DNA from: Desulfobulbus propionicus
GTDB lineage: Bacteria > Desulfobacterota > Desulfobulbia > Desulfobulbales > Desulfobulbaceae
Length of the DNA: 64,000 nt
Direction of reading: 5' to 3'
Assembly: GCA_002747135.1 (NCBI GenBank)
Contig: PDTE01000025.1
Location: 92,884 to 156,883, forward strand
In this document: in pieces, positions 8,730 through 16,909 of the stretch
How the letters are laid out: the number at the start of each line of letters is the position of its first letter
Position numbering within the stretch: position 1 is the stretch's first letter
Translations under genes and position numbers: made by a program
The notes under the pieces: generated by a model
Database searches by the model: none
What the model saw: only the letters and a program-made list of their open reading frames with translations
Told to the model about the DNA's origin: nothing

Positions 8730-8999
8730 TTAAGGGAAAAAACGATAGATTTCTTTGCGGTGGAGTACCCGAACAAAGGTTACCAGATCATCTTCGACAG
8801 TGATGCCGATACGGTAATCACCGGTTCTTATGCGGTAATACCTGCCCTCAGCCTTGAGTTGCTTGAGGTTGATAATATCTGAGACAACCTCAGACTGTTC
8901 AACGGCTTCAATGATCCCCTGAATCTGCACGAGAAGCTGAGGATTCTTTCGATGCTTTCGGAGATCCTTGGCAAAACTTTTAGTAAACTGCGTCCTCAT
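8730..8999 (-). CDS. RelE/ParE-type toxin
   Basis: This 89-residue basic protein has the compact RelE fold pattern: an N-terminal helix pair (FTKSFAKDLRKH), a central LKAEGRYYRIRTGDYRIGI and a C-terminal VRVLHRKEIYRFFP. RelE-type toxins cleave mRNA on the ribosome, while ParE relatives act on gyrase; the C-terminal Arg/His/Tyr set fits RelE better. Its start overlaps the end of the antitoxin gene by 4 nt, the usual toxin-antitoxin arrangement. The pair sits between repeats in a decayed region, typical for such modules. Confidence 0.88.
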   Translation of the reverse strand: MRTQFTKSFAKDLRKHRKNPQLLVQIQGIIEAVEQSEVVSDIINLKQLKAEGRYYRIRTGDYRIGITVEDDLVTFVRVLHRKEIYRFFP

Positions 9000-9211
9000 G
9001 CGGAACCTTCAGAACCACCAAGAATCCCAAAAATCTCATCACGTTCTACAAGGCCGGAATCTTCACCATCTTTAATGGCATGAATCATGGCCACATCTTC
9101 CAAGGCCTCGACCAGGAGTTCCTGGACCATATCCTTCTTTTCTTCAATTGCCTCAATGATAGCCTGCTTCATGAGATTCTTGAGTTTAGTGTCATCAACT
9201 GTCGCTTGCAT
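8996..9211 (-). CDS. Antitoxin partner of the RelE-type toxin
   Basis: This 71-residue acidic protein is read first in the pair. It is mostly helical (LKNLMKQAIIEAIEEKKDMV) with a Gly/Glu-rich C-terminus (FGILGGSEGSA) likely to wrap the toxin. No clear DNA-binding fold is evident, so autoregulation is uncertain. Function is assigned from position, overlap with the toxin gene, size and charge. Confidence 0.8.
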   Translation of the reverse strand: MQATVDDTKLKNLMKQAIIEAIEEKKDMVQELLVEALEDVAMIHAIKDGEDSGLVERDEIFGILGGSEGSA

Positions 9212-9234
9212 ATCTATACCCCGTATGCCTTTTT

Positions 9235-9350
9235 AAGGGTGTTGAAACAATCAATCTATCTCCTTGAAACTACGTTGTTTTGCAAGGAAAACCTTTTCGT
9301 CGAGTTTGCGCAGAACTACAAAGGGTTACGCTGATCTTTTCAACACCCTT
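9235..9350 (+). mobile_element. Family 2 MITE-like element, 116 bp
   Basis: It has the same perfect ends AAGGGTGTTGAAA / TTTCAACACCCTT and length as the copies at 5830 and 10847. The flanks TTTTT and GTAAT do not match, so the duplication is lost or the copy arose by recombination. It starts 23 bp upstream of the antitoxin start. Confidence 0.8.
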
Positions 9351-9477
9351 GTAATATCTTTTCGCCAAGAGTCATTTTAGTCACCTTATTGTATCTAAAA
9401 TCCGTTCCAGTTGCACTATAAGGCATATTTATATCAAATAAAAGTTCTCTTGGCTCAAGAAGAAGATTGACTCGATG

Positions 9478-9566
9478 TTTCGGGGACATCTTACTTATTT
9501 ATTGACAGAAGATAAAGCATTTGTATAATCACGGGGTTAAAAAAATAGATAAGATATTTCCGGAAT
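9478..9566 (+). mobile_element. Family 4 element, 89 bp
   Basis: TTTCGGGGACATCTTACTTA begins the element and AGATATTTCCGGAAT ends it, imperfect inverted repeats around a centre with TTGACAGAAGATAAAGCATT. It is nearly identical to the copy at 12070. Confidence 0.75.
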
Positions 9567-9970
9567 TCCCGTATAGTCTTTATTTCTATTGGGCAACTAT
9601 AGTTCCAGTCATATGACTTGATATTTTGGCCAAAATCGTGTAGCTTAATCGCGCTCGAAGTTCATCCAAAAAGTAACAAATTCATTACAATTCCCTTGAC
9701 AGTTAATTTTGTTCATCAAAAGCAGCATCGTCTTGCCACAAGGCATCTTCAACCTCACGAGTTTTCATTATTAAACCAGCGCAGGTTTTGGCAGCGGGAA
9801 ATTCCGAGGACACTTTACTTATTACATCTCACGTTGGGGGAAGAACCGCAGCGACAGGGACCACCGCCAGGGGATGGGCTGAAGTCACCACTGGTGAAGC
9901 AGGTGCAGACCTGCCAGGAAAAGCATCAATACGACTTCTTCGATGACGGGTGGTCCGGTTATATGAATTA
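9567..9970 (+). other. Gene-poor stretch without recognisable genes
   Basis: Only short unconvincing frames are present. A partial family 4 end (GAGGACACTTTACTTATTA) lies near 9811. An open frame ends at 9971 with FFDDGWSGYMN, but I recognise no family. It looks like eroded DNA. The stretch 9351-9477 likewise shows nothing. Confidence 0.4.
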
Positions 9971-10060
9971 GTTAGTACCTTACTCTTCATTTCCTGTCAT
10001 AAAAAACAAGAAATTATTTGAGGTGTAATGCCTCTTGGGTTGCGGGTTTTCCGCATTAGG
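9971..10060 (+). repeat. Family 7 leader-like repeat, copy 1
   Basis: It runs from GTTAGTACCTTACTCTTCA through CATAAAAAACAAGAAATTAT to CTTGGGTTGCGGGTTTTCCG. About 85 bp are shared with copies at 26042 and 63608. The two other copies lie directly upstream of genes in sense orientation; this one precedes the CoA-lyase remnant region. Confidence 0.7.
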
Positions 10061-10233
10061 ATTTGATCTGACCCCTCTTTTCAATCTGATACCCACCTCT
10101 ATGCTCCCTTCCGATGGTGGTCATGCTCATTGCATGATGCTGACAGCCGTACGATACAATGCAATTTCAAATTCATTCAACCTGTCGTTGATTTTTTGCC
10201 TGCTACTCTTTAATATTAAACCTGTTTTACCTG

Positions 10234-10449
10234 ATGATGTTCACCGCTCCGCCAATTGGCTGCGTAGTGCAGGTTGGCTTGGGAGATTTGCTCGAGATAA
10301 AGGCGTCGCTGGAGATGAAAACAGGGTTTGCGGACCTGTTTTTTGTCGCTTATTCAGCTCTTCAAGCATGTCGCGGAAAGCGATTTCCTGTCACTTTTCT
10401 GGTGGCCCCGCTGGCCTACCACCGGCTGGCAGTCGTCGCGACCCAATAA
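10234..10449 (+). other. Open frame of unknown origin upstream of the CoA-lyase remnant
   Basis: A 71-codon frame ends 29 bp before the CoA-lyase remnant. It reads KTGFADLFFVAYSALQACRG and then RFPVTFLVAPLAYHRLAVV. It may be a fragment of the same former operon, but I recognise no family and see no ribosome site. Confidence 0.2.
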
Positions 10450-10478
10450 GCTTCCTCCAAAAGAAAAAAAACACACCC

Positions 10479-10814
10479 ATGAAGCTAGGTCGATCCACTC
10501 TTTCCGTTCCCGGCCTCCTGGCAAAAATGCACACCAGGGCCTCCCAGAGCACGGCCTATGCCATTTTGTTCGATGGCAAAGGTGCCATTCATCCACGTCA
10601 AATCGACATCATCAATCAGACCTTTTCACCAGCCAAAGAGGATGTGGACCGGGTCATGAAAGTGCTATACGCCTGCGAAACCGTCAAGGCCAAGGGCCAC
10701 GGGGCGGCCGCTGTCGAGGGTCGTATGATTGATGGCGTCGCAGTACGGATGGTCCGGCAATTGAAGGACCGTGCCGAATATCTGGGACGTTTGAATGCCG
10801 GTGAAGATGAATAA
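10479..10814 (+). pseudogene. Internally deleted HpcH/HpaI-type CoA-ester lyase (CitE-like)
   Basis: The frame joins the two ends of a citrate-lyase-beta / malyl-CoA-lyase-like protein. The N-terminal piece is MKLGRSTLSVPGLLAKM (residues 1-27). From about residue 28 it jumps to the family's C-terminal block FDGKGAIHPRQIDIIN and GHGAAAVEGRMIDG, which ends normally. About 200 central residues, including the metal-binding acidic residues, are absent, yet the join stays in frame, leaving 111 codons. Full-length members have about 290-340 residues. It cannot be an active lyase. The longer frame upstream (from 10035) is unrelated sequence and a repeat. Confidence 0.75.
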
Positions 10815-10846
10815 AAACGTAATTTCAATTATCGAGGCCGCACGTA

Positions 10847-10962
10847 AAGGGTGTTGAAATAATCAATCTATCTCTTTGAAACTGTGTTGCTTTGCAAGGA
10901 AAACCTTTTCGTCGAGTTTGCGCAGAACTACAAAGAGTTACGCTGATCTTTTCAACACCCTT
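10847..10962 (+). mobile_element. Family 2 MITE-like element, 116 bp, 5-bp duplication ACGTA
   Basis: Inverted ends AAGGGTGTTGAAA / TTTCAACACCCTT are flanked on both sides by ACGTA (10842-10846 and 10963-10967). It separates the CoA-lyase remnant from the OmpA-like gene. Confidence 0.85.
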
Positions 10963-11049
10963 ACGTATGCCGTTCATCTTAAAAAAACATGAAGACTTTG
11001 GCGATGTTGATCAACAACGGATTATAATGACAATTGAAAGGAGCCTAAA

Positions 11050-12053
11050 ATGAAAAAACTTATTCAGAAATTGAAGGTTGTTTTTCTCTCTTTTTCGCTT
11101 GTATCTCTTTTTGCAGGCACTGTCTTTGCCGGCTGGGACCATAGCAAAGATTTACCGGAGTCAAAAGATATTCCGGGTCTACCGCGCTACGAGGGTAGTA
11201 TTATTAGTGGCTATCGACTCCAAAGATTTGCTCAGGCCGACTTTCCTCTGGGGAAATGGGTGAAACGTAAAGGCTGGGAAAAAACAGTACGAAAAATGGG
11301 AAGACGCACACGAATTATCTACCTGCCACCCAGGGACAGAAGTGCCCTGGAGGTTATGCTTAACTATAAGCAGGCGCTGAAAGAGTTGGGCTATGAAACC
11401 CTCTATGAGTGTTCCGGTTACAATGAGTGCGGAAAGAAAGTGGAAAAATTCTACCAGGATAGCGAGTATGGTAAAAAACTGACAGACACGCAACTCCAGG
11501 AGTATGCCTTTTCCAGCGTCGAAAACCCCCAGCTTTTTACCGGGAAGGCCTTGATTGATGGCAAAGAGTCCTACATTTTTATTTTTACCGGTTATCAGCA
11601 GAATTACTCTGCCTATGCCTCCGAAGCCGACAAACGGGTGGCTGTTTTTGTTGAAGAGGTCAGGGTCAAGCCAATGGAAAGTAAAATGGAAGTGATCAAG
11701 GCGGGGAAGATGGATAGCACTATCGCCCAAAAGGGTCGGGTCGCTATCTATGGAATTTATTTTGACACGGACAAGGCTGTCATCAAACCGGAATCACAGC
11801 CTCAACTTGAAGAAATGGCCAGTTTTCTGAAACAGAAACCCGATCTCAACGTCTTTATCGTTGGCCATACGGACACAACATGGATCTGTCTTTAAGAAGA
11901 GCACAAGCGGTGACAACCAAACTGACGACCGATTTCGGCATCTCTTCAAGCCGTCTTTTTCCCAGAGGTGTTGCCAGCTTGGCACCAGTGACATCAAACG
12001 ATAGCGATGAGGGGCGTGCTAAAAACCGCCGGGTTGAAATGGTTCAAAAATGA
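11050..12053 (+). pseudogene. Frameshifted DUF4892 / OmpA-family outer-membrane protein
   Basis: AGGAG precedes the ATG by 6 nt. A signal peptide (about 1-28, ending TVFAG) is followed by a DUF4892-like domain (LPGLPRYEGS-type start, then RIIYLPPRDRS) and an OmpA-like C-terminal domain. In that domain the frame reads IYFDTDKAVIKPES and IVGHTDT and then stops at 11895. The missing half continues in another frame from about 11880: MDLSLRRAQAV, then SRLFPRGVASLAPV and GRAKNRRVEMV to 12053. Around eight to ten codons' worth of sequence between GHTD and MDLSL appears deleted out of frame. The peptidoglycan-binding half is therefore lost unless the shift is a sequencing error. Confidence 0.8.
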
Positions 12054-12069
12054 TTATGGTACTAAGAGG

Positions 12070-12158
12070 TTCCAGGGACATCTTACTTATTTATTGACAG
12101 AAGATAAGGCATTTGTCTAATCACGGGGTCGAAAAAATAGATGAGATGTCCCCGAAAT
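12070..12158 (+). mobile_element. Family 4 element, 89 bp
   Basis: TTCCAGGGACATCTTACTTA to GATGTCCCCGAAAT. It has the same length and centre as the copy at 9478 and starts 16 bp after the OmpA-like coding region. Confidence 0.75.
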
Positions 12159-12176
12159 TTCTCTTCAATATTGCCA

Positions 12177-12246
12177 CTACCCAGCATGGCTGGATCAGGC
12201 TTGCCAGCCACAAGCGAACCCTGAACGCTCGTCACTTCGGCAAAAG
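12177..12246 (+). repeat. Family 8 diverged repeat, copy 1
   Basis: It shares the spaced pattern GGCTG..CAGG..TGCCAGCCAC, then about 14 nt to TGAA.GCTCG.CACTT, with segments at 21134 and 39278. No ORF or inverted ends are obvious. Confidence 0.4.
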
Positions 12247-12296
12247 ATGCGCATAAACAGAGACGGCTATCCAGACCTGTGTTTTGACGGCATTCA

Positions 12297-13058
12297 TCAT
12301 TTATTACCAGAGTGCTCAACCTGCATGATTTTCTGGTACAGGTCAACGGACAGCTCCTGAGCCTGGTTTAATTCTTCCCACGACATGGCTGCCAGTAAGT
12401 TATTGCGTTGAATCAGGGCCATCCTGTTTCCTTGACTGGCCGAAAGTGAATACCATGCATAGCCCTGAGCCAGGTCTGTTTCTGTGCCGATCCCGGCAGA
12501 ATACATCATGCCCAGGTTGGCCTGAGCCATATTGTCGCCAAGCATAGCTGCTTTGGTGTACAGCTCAAGCGCACGTTTCAATTGCCTTTTGCCGTCAAGA
12601 CCATGGTAAAAAATAAAAGCAAGGTCATTGATTGCCTTCAGGTTTCCTGCTTCTGACGCAGGTACAAGCCATCTTTTGGCCTGGTCATAGCTCTGGGGAA
12701 CCCCTGTGCCTCTTAAGTACATACTTCCAAGTATCTGCATGGATTCAGGGGTCGTCTTCCCCTGCTCTGCTGCTTGCAAGAGGTATTTGAAAGAACGCAC
12801 TGGATCAGGATCAGTGCCCATTCCCTTGAAAAGCATTCCCCCGGCAATAAATTGAGCTTCAGCGTCACCTCTGTTTGCGGCCAGTAAATAATATTTCAAC
12901 GCTTTTGCATAATCTACCGGAACTTTTCTGCCGTTATAATACTTATATCCCTGCACTTTATAGCGGATAGCCTGTTCATCTAATTCCTTGCTGAAAAGAG
13001 GGGTTGGCAAGGTGAAAAAAAATACGACAAGAAGAAGATATCCTGTACATTTGTGCAT
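12297..13058 (-). CDS. Sel1-repeat (SLR) secreted protein
   Basis: I start at the ATG of MHKCTGYLLLVVFFF because it opens a classic signal peptide (cleavage near TPLFS-KE) with AGGA about 11 nt upstream; the frame upstream lacks such features. The mature part (about 230 residues) holds five to six Sel1-like helical repeats of about 36 residues, with signatures such as AKALKYYLLAANRGDAEAQ and AQANLGMMYSAGIGTETD. Such proteins act as periplasmic scaffolds. The partner is unknown. It is transcribed alone, convergent with the broken OmpA-like gene. Confidence 0.88.
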   Translation of the reverse strand: MHKCTGYLLLVVFFFTLPTPLFSKELDEQAIRYKVQGYKYYNGRKVPVDYAKALKYYLLAANRGDAEAQFIAGGMLFKGMGTDPDPVRSFKYLLQAAEQGKTTPESMQILGSMYLRGTGVPQSYDQAKRWLVPASEAGNLKAINDLAFIFYHGLDGKRQLKRALELYTKAAMLGDNMAQANLGMMYSAGIGTETDLAQGYAWYSLSASQGNRMALIQRNNLLAAMSWEELNQAQELSVDLYQKIMQVEHSGNK

Positions 13059-13172
13059 TGTAATAACTATCCTGGAATTGTTTTCGGATAAAAAAAATAA
13101 TCCGCAACCATTGACGATAAGAATGATCACCTGATCTGTGCTTCTTCGTGCCTCTCCACTGCCATGCGCCCA

Positions 13173-13357
13173 GTAACTGATCACGGGCACTTCATCCTTG
13201 CACGATCACCAGTGCCCGCATACTCTTGCACACGAAAGTCTTACTTCGCCTGCTTACCTGCTCGAAAGAGTACCTGTCCAAATCTGTTGCACCCGTGACC
13301 AGTTACACCTCAGAAACAGAGAATAACGCTTAAAGTACAGCCCCCATTATTGGTTAC
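13173..13357 (+). mobile_element. Family B element, long form (185 bp)
   Basis: It begins GTAACTGATCACGGGCAC, has an internal CCCGTGACCAGTTAC and ends TTGGTTAC. Flanking octamers TGCGCCCA and TGCACGCA match at six of eight positions, compatible with a decayed duplication. It includes the 28-bp segment with CTTACTTCGCCTGCTTACC absent from the short form. Confidence 0.8.
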
Positions 13358-13473
13358 TGCACGCACCATCTGTCTATTTGCTCCTTGCGCAAAACAGGCT
13401 GCCTGAGTAAGTTTACTGTAATCTGAAGAATATTGAAAATCATATAAACCTTGTAACGCCTGAATCACTAACC

Positions 13474-14325
13474 ATGTGCATAGATCTACATATGCATTCC
13501 ATACATTCCGACGGCACCCTGGCCCCGACAGAACTTGTTACACTGGCAGCCTCTCAAGGGATCAAGGCCGTCTCCCTGACAGATCACGATACCATGGCTG
13601 GGGTGAGCGAAGCAAAAATTGCCGGACAAAATCATAATATTCTCGTTATGAACGGGGTAGAGGTCAGTGCCCGGTATGATGATATCAGCGTCCATATCCT
13701 CGGTTATGGACAGGAACTAGACAATCCTGCTTTCAACAACCTGCTCAAGGCGTTACAGGAAGGACGGGAAGAAAGAAATAAAAAGGTACTGGTATCCCTT
13801 GAAAAAACCGGGATACCCATTACCAGGGAAGAATTGGATGAGGTCTCGTCCACCGGGTTAACCGGAAGACCACATATCGCGACTATCCTCATGAAAAAAG
13901 GTGTTGTGAAATCCTTTCGGGAAGCCTTTGACCGCTACCTGGGAAAAGGAAAAAAAGCGTGGCACAGCCGCTTCTGTTATCCGGCAGAAGAGACCATAGC
14001 TGCCATACATGGTGCTGGGGGGGCCGCAGTCCTTGCTCATCCTGGTCATATAGATCATTCCATGCAGGCGCAGCCGGCGATTATCAGGAAGCTGGCAGAG
14101 TATGGCCTGGACGGTCTTGAAGTCATCTACCCCACACACACCCGGCATATGCAGGCAAAACTAAGTGAACTTGCCAGCAGAAACCATTTACTCGTAACAG
14201 GCGGCAGTGATTACCACGGCCATACTCGTCCGGCGAACAAAATGGCATGTATCAACAGTTCATTCTGCCCGTCAGAAAAATTACTTTTCCCCCTGATGGA
14301 AAGAATCCAAACACACAGCCAGTAA
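13474..14325 (+). CDS. PHP-domain metal-dependent phosphoesterase (TrpH/YciV-like)
   Basis: The 283-residue protein has all PHP motifs: DLHMHSIHSDGT at residues 4-15, SLTDHDTMAG near 36, the ARYDDISVHILGY segment, AVLAHPGH near 190, and GGSDYHG near 247, together a trinuclear metal site. Relatives include RNase AM (YciV), a 5'-3' exonuclease maturing rRNA and degrading short oligonucleotides, and 3',5'-nucleoside bisphosphate phosphatases; I cannot separate these. No strong Shine-Dalgarno is seen. It is followed 39 bp later by the NtrC-type regulator on the same strand. Confidence 0.88.
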   Translation: MCIDLHMHSIHSDGTLAPTELVTLAASQGIKAVSLTDHDTMAGVSEAKIAGQNHNILVMNGVEVSARYDDISVHILGYGQELDNPAFNNLLKALQEGREERNKKVLVSLEKTGIPITREELDEVSSTGLTGRPHIATILMKKGVVKSFREAFDRYLGKGKKAWHSRFCYPAEETIAAIHGAGGAAVLAHPGHIDHSMQAQPAIIRKLAEYGLDGLEVIYPTHTRHMQAKLSELASRNHLLVTGGSDYHGHTRPANKMACINSSFCPSEKLLFPLMERIQTHSQ

Positions 14326-14364
14326 TACCTCTGTCAATTCTGTGCAATTTTTTAGTGATGAAAC

Positions 14365-15759
14365 ATGAAAACAATTCTGCTTGTTGATGACGAACCTAAT
14401 TATCAGATCGTTTTGTCCGAACTGCTTCGGGACGAAGGGTATGAAATCTATACGGCAGACAGTGGTATATCAGGTCTGCCAATAGTACTCGGCTCCGATA
14501 TTGACCTGGTTATCACTGATATGAAAATGCCGGGAATGGATGGCATTGAGTTTCTTGGAAAAATAAAGGAATACAACAAAGAGCTTCCAGTTATACTCCT
14601 TACGGCCTTTGCTGAAGTGGAAAAAGCTGTTGAAGCCATGCGCCTTGGTGCTTTTACCTATCTGGCGAAACCCTTCTCCAACGAACAGCTTCTTGCTGCA
14701 ATTGCAAAAGCGATTGAACACTATAATCTCTTTAAGGAAATACGCCGACTTCGGGATGAAGCGAGTCCACGCACGGGCTTTGAGGGGATGATTGGCAAGA
14801 ACCCAAAAATGCTGGCAGTGTATCAGCTTATTGAAAAAGTGTCGCCGACTCCTTCTTCTGTCCTTATTACCGGTGAATCAGGAACAGGAAAAGAACTCGT
14901 TGCCAGGGCAATACACAACTTGAGCACCAGAAAGGACGCAGCCTTTATCTCGGTAAACTGTGCTGCGCTCTCAGAACATCTCCTTGAAAGTGAACTGTTT
15001 GGCCATGAAAAAGGAGCTTTTACAGATGCGGTTGCCATGCGCAAAGGTCGTTTTGAGATAGCCGACTCAGGAACACTGTTTCTGGACGAGATTGGCGAAA
15101 TGCCGCCACAACTCCAGGCTAAACTGCTTCGGGTACTGCAGGAAAAACAATTTGAACGTGTCGGCGGCAACACAACCCTTGTGGCTGATGTCAGAATACT
15201 TGCTGCCACCAACAAGGAACTAAAAGATGAGGTTGAAAAAGGGGTATTTAGAGAAGACCTGTATTATCGTCTCAACGTCATTCATATACACCTCGTTCCC
15301 CTGAGAGAAAGGATTGACGATATTCCGGCCCTGGTTGGACACTTCATCGACAAGAACAAAAAAAATCTGAACAAGGAGCTGGCTATTTCTCCTGAGGCAA
15401 TGCGCCTTCTTGTCTCTCTGCCCTGGGAGGGTAATGTACGCGAGCTTGAAAATACCATTGAGCGGGCCGCCATTCTCTGTTCAGAAGGACTTATCGAGGC
15501 TGATGATGTCCAGCCTGATTCAAGCACCCTTAATCCGAACCAGGAATGGAGTTCAGGTCTTGATCTGCAGCAGTTTATTCCGGAAAGTCTCAGCCTTGCA
15601 GAGATTCTTGGCGGCATTGAAGAAACCCTGGTTCGTCAGGCCCTGGAAGAAGCTGGTCACGTTCAGGCGAGAGCTGCTGAGCAATTAGGAATCACCAAGA
15701 GTCTTCTTCAATACAAGATGAAAAAATACAAAATTCAAAAAAAGAAAAAAGGTAACTGA
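14365..15759 (+). CDS. Sigma-54-dependent response regulator (NtrC family)
   Basis: The 464-residue protein has three domains. Receiver (about 1-115): acidic pocket DDEP, phospho-acceptor Asp in LVITDMKMPG, Lys in LAKPFS. AAA+ domain (about 140-370): Walker A GESGTGKE and the sigma-54 contact loop written GAFTDA, a common variant of GAFTGA. C-terminal Fis-like HTH (about 420-458): ARAAEQLGITKSLLQYKMKK. No cognate kinase is adjacent, so its partner is one of the orphan kinases here or elsewhere. The final residues GN and the TGA stop come from the GGTAACTGA end of a family B element. Confidence 0.93.
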   Translation: MKTILLVDDEPNYQIVLSELLRDEGYEIYTADSGISGLPIVLGSDIDLVITDMKMPGMDGIEFLGKIKEYNKELPVILLTAFAEVEKAVEAMRLGAFTYLAKPFSNEQLLAAIAKAIEHYNLFKEIRRLRDEASPRTGFEGMIGKNPKMLAVYQLIEKVSPTPSSVLITGESGTGKELVARAIHNLSTRKDAAFISVNCAALSEHLLESELFGHEKGAFTDAVAMRKGRFEIADSGTLFLDEIGEMPPQLQAKLLRVLQEKQFERVGGNTTLVADVRILAATNKELKDEVEKGVFREDLYYRLNVIHIHLVPLRERIDDIPALVGHFIDKNKKNLNKELAISPEAMRLLVSLPWEGNVRELENTIERAAILCSEGLIEADDVQPDSSTLNPNQEWSSGLDLQQFIPESLSLAEILGGIEETLVRQALEEAGHVQARAAEQLGITKSLLQYKMKKYKIQKKKKGN

Positions 15760-15936
15760 TCACGGGCAGTTCATCTCTTCCCGAGCACTCTTTTCCGCAT
15801 ACTCTTGTCCACGAAAGTCTTACTTTGCCAGCTTACCTGCCCGAAAGGGTGCCTGCCCAATTCTGCTGCACCCCTGACCAGCGACAGGTCAGAAACAGAG
15901 CATAACGCTTACAGTACAGGCCCCGTGACTGGTGAC
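15752..15936 (+). mobile_element. Family B element, long form (185 bp), near-exact 8-bp duplication
   Basis: GTAACTGATCACGGGCAG at the left, GACTGGTGAC at the right. Flanks GAAAAAAG (15744-15751) and GAAAAAAA (15937-15944) agree in seven of eight positions. It was inserted at the 3' end of the NtrC-type gene and provides its stop codon. Confidence 0.82.
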
Positions 15937-15970
15937 GAAAAAAAATCCCGGTGAGCCCTGCCCCTTTTGG

Positions 15971-16831
15971 TCAACAATGTCGGCAGACCAGTTCTGGAAG
16001 AGGATTGTCCACACTTTCACCACCCCAGTTCAGCTTGTTTCTAAGTATGGTAAAATAGCTTTTTAATGGAGAGCTTATCAAGAGCAGGGGCTTGCTCGCT
16101 TTGCAAACTACTAAATAATCATCACCTGACAACCGCCACCGGCACTCTCCATCAATAATTACCTGGACCTCTCCTGCCGGGGCCAGCAGCTGCGAGGTGA
16201 TTTTTACCTTGGGCGACAATAAAACAGGACGCGACTCAAGCATAAAAGGACATATTGGCGTAATGACCATGGTGTCGAGTTCACCGTGTACTACAGGGCC
16301 GCCTGCTGAAAGATTATAGGCCGTCGATCCGGTCGGGGTGGCAAAAATCAGTCCATCAGCCCTGTAGGTTGCGACATACTCTTTGTCCGCCCAGCATCGT
16401 AAACGAACCATGTGTTCAAAGGTGTCCTTAACGATGACAACTTCATTCAGCCCGTAAACCGGTTCACTCTTTGTTCCATCCTTTCCGTGAACAACAGAAG
16501 CGGCCAGCATGATACGCTCTTCCAGGCGAAACTCTCCTCTGAGTACGGTTTCAAGAGAATAATACAGCTCATCACTTGACACTTCTGTCAAAAATCCCAG
16601 ATTGCCAAGATTAACACCCAGAATCGGTATGCCGGCTGTACTGGCTTCCCTGGCAACATGGAGCAAGGTCCCGTCTCCGCCAAGAACAATAATAATATCC
16701 ATGTTCCGGTTTATTACGCCTAAAGAAGCATCAATGCCTCTTTGCTTCAACCAGTTAAAAAGCTCCAGCCCGATTTGCTGTACATCCGGACTGTCTTTTT
16801 TGGTTATAATGCCGACATATTGTATATCCAC
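15971..16831 (-). CDS. nadK: NAD kinase
   Basis: It phosphorylates NAD to NADP. The 286-residue protein carries the signature GGDGTLLHVARE near residue 52, NLGNLGFLTEV near 75, GLNEVVI, and the nucleotide-binding TPTGSTAYNLSAGGP near 165-180. The start is a GTG with AGGAG about 10 nt upstream. It lies downstream of proC on the same strand with about 70 bp between them, so the two may be co-transcribed. Its 3' side faces a family B element. Confidence 0.95.
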   Translation of the reverse strand: MDIQYVGIITKKDSPDVQQIGLELFNWLKQRGIDASLGVINRNMDIIIVLGGDGTLLHVAREASTAGIPILGVNLGNLGFLTEVSSDELYYSLETVLRGEFRLEERIMLAASVVHGKDGTKSEPVYGLNEVVIVKDTFEHMVRLRCWADKEYVATYRADGLIFATPTGSTAYNLSAGGPVVHGELDTMVITPICPFMLESRPVLLSPKVKITSQLLAPAGEVQVIIDGECRWRLSGDDYLVVCKASKPLLLISSPLKSYFTILRNKLNWGGESVDNPLPELVCRHC

Positions 16832-16888
16832 AGTACTCTGTCTCCTTGGCAGCAGCCGATAATGGGGGGCTGTGCCCTCTCCTGCTGA

Positions 16889-16909
16889 AGTGCCCGTGAT
16901 CAGTTACCC
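16889..16909 (-). repeat. Family B end fragment
   Basis: GAAGTGCCCGTGATCAGTTAC is a lone family B terminus. Read on the minus strand it supplies the last two codons and the TGA stop of proC. Confidence 0.6.

Noticed and set aside
9618..9971. A 117-codon open frame
   Set aside because: Composition changes along the frame, there is no ribosome site, and a family 4 fragment runs through it.
10035..10478. Long 5' extension of the CoA-lyase remnant frame
   Set aside because: It begins in a family 7 repeat and shows no lyase sequence; the frame is open by chance.
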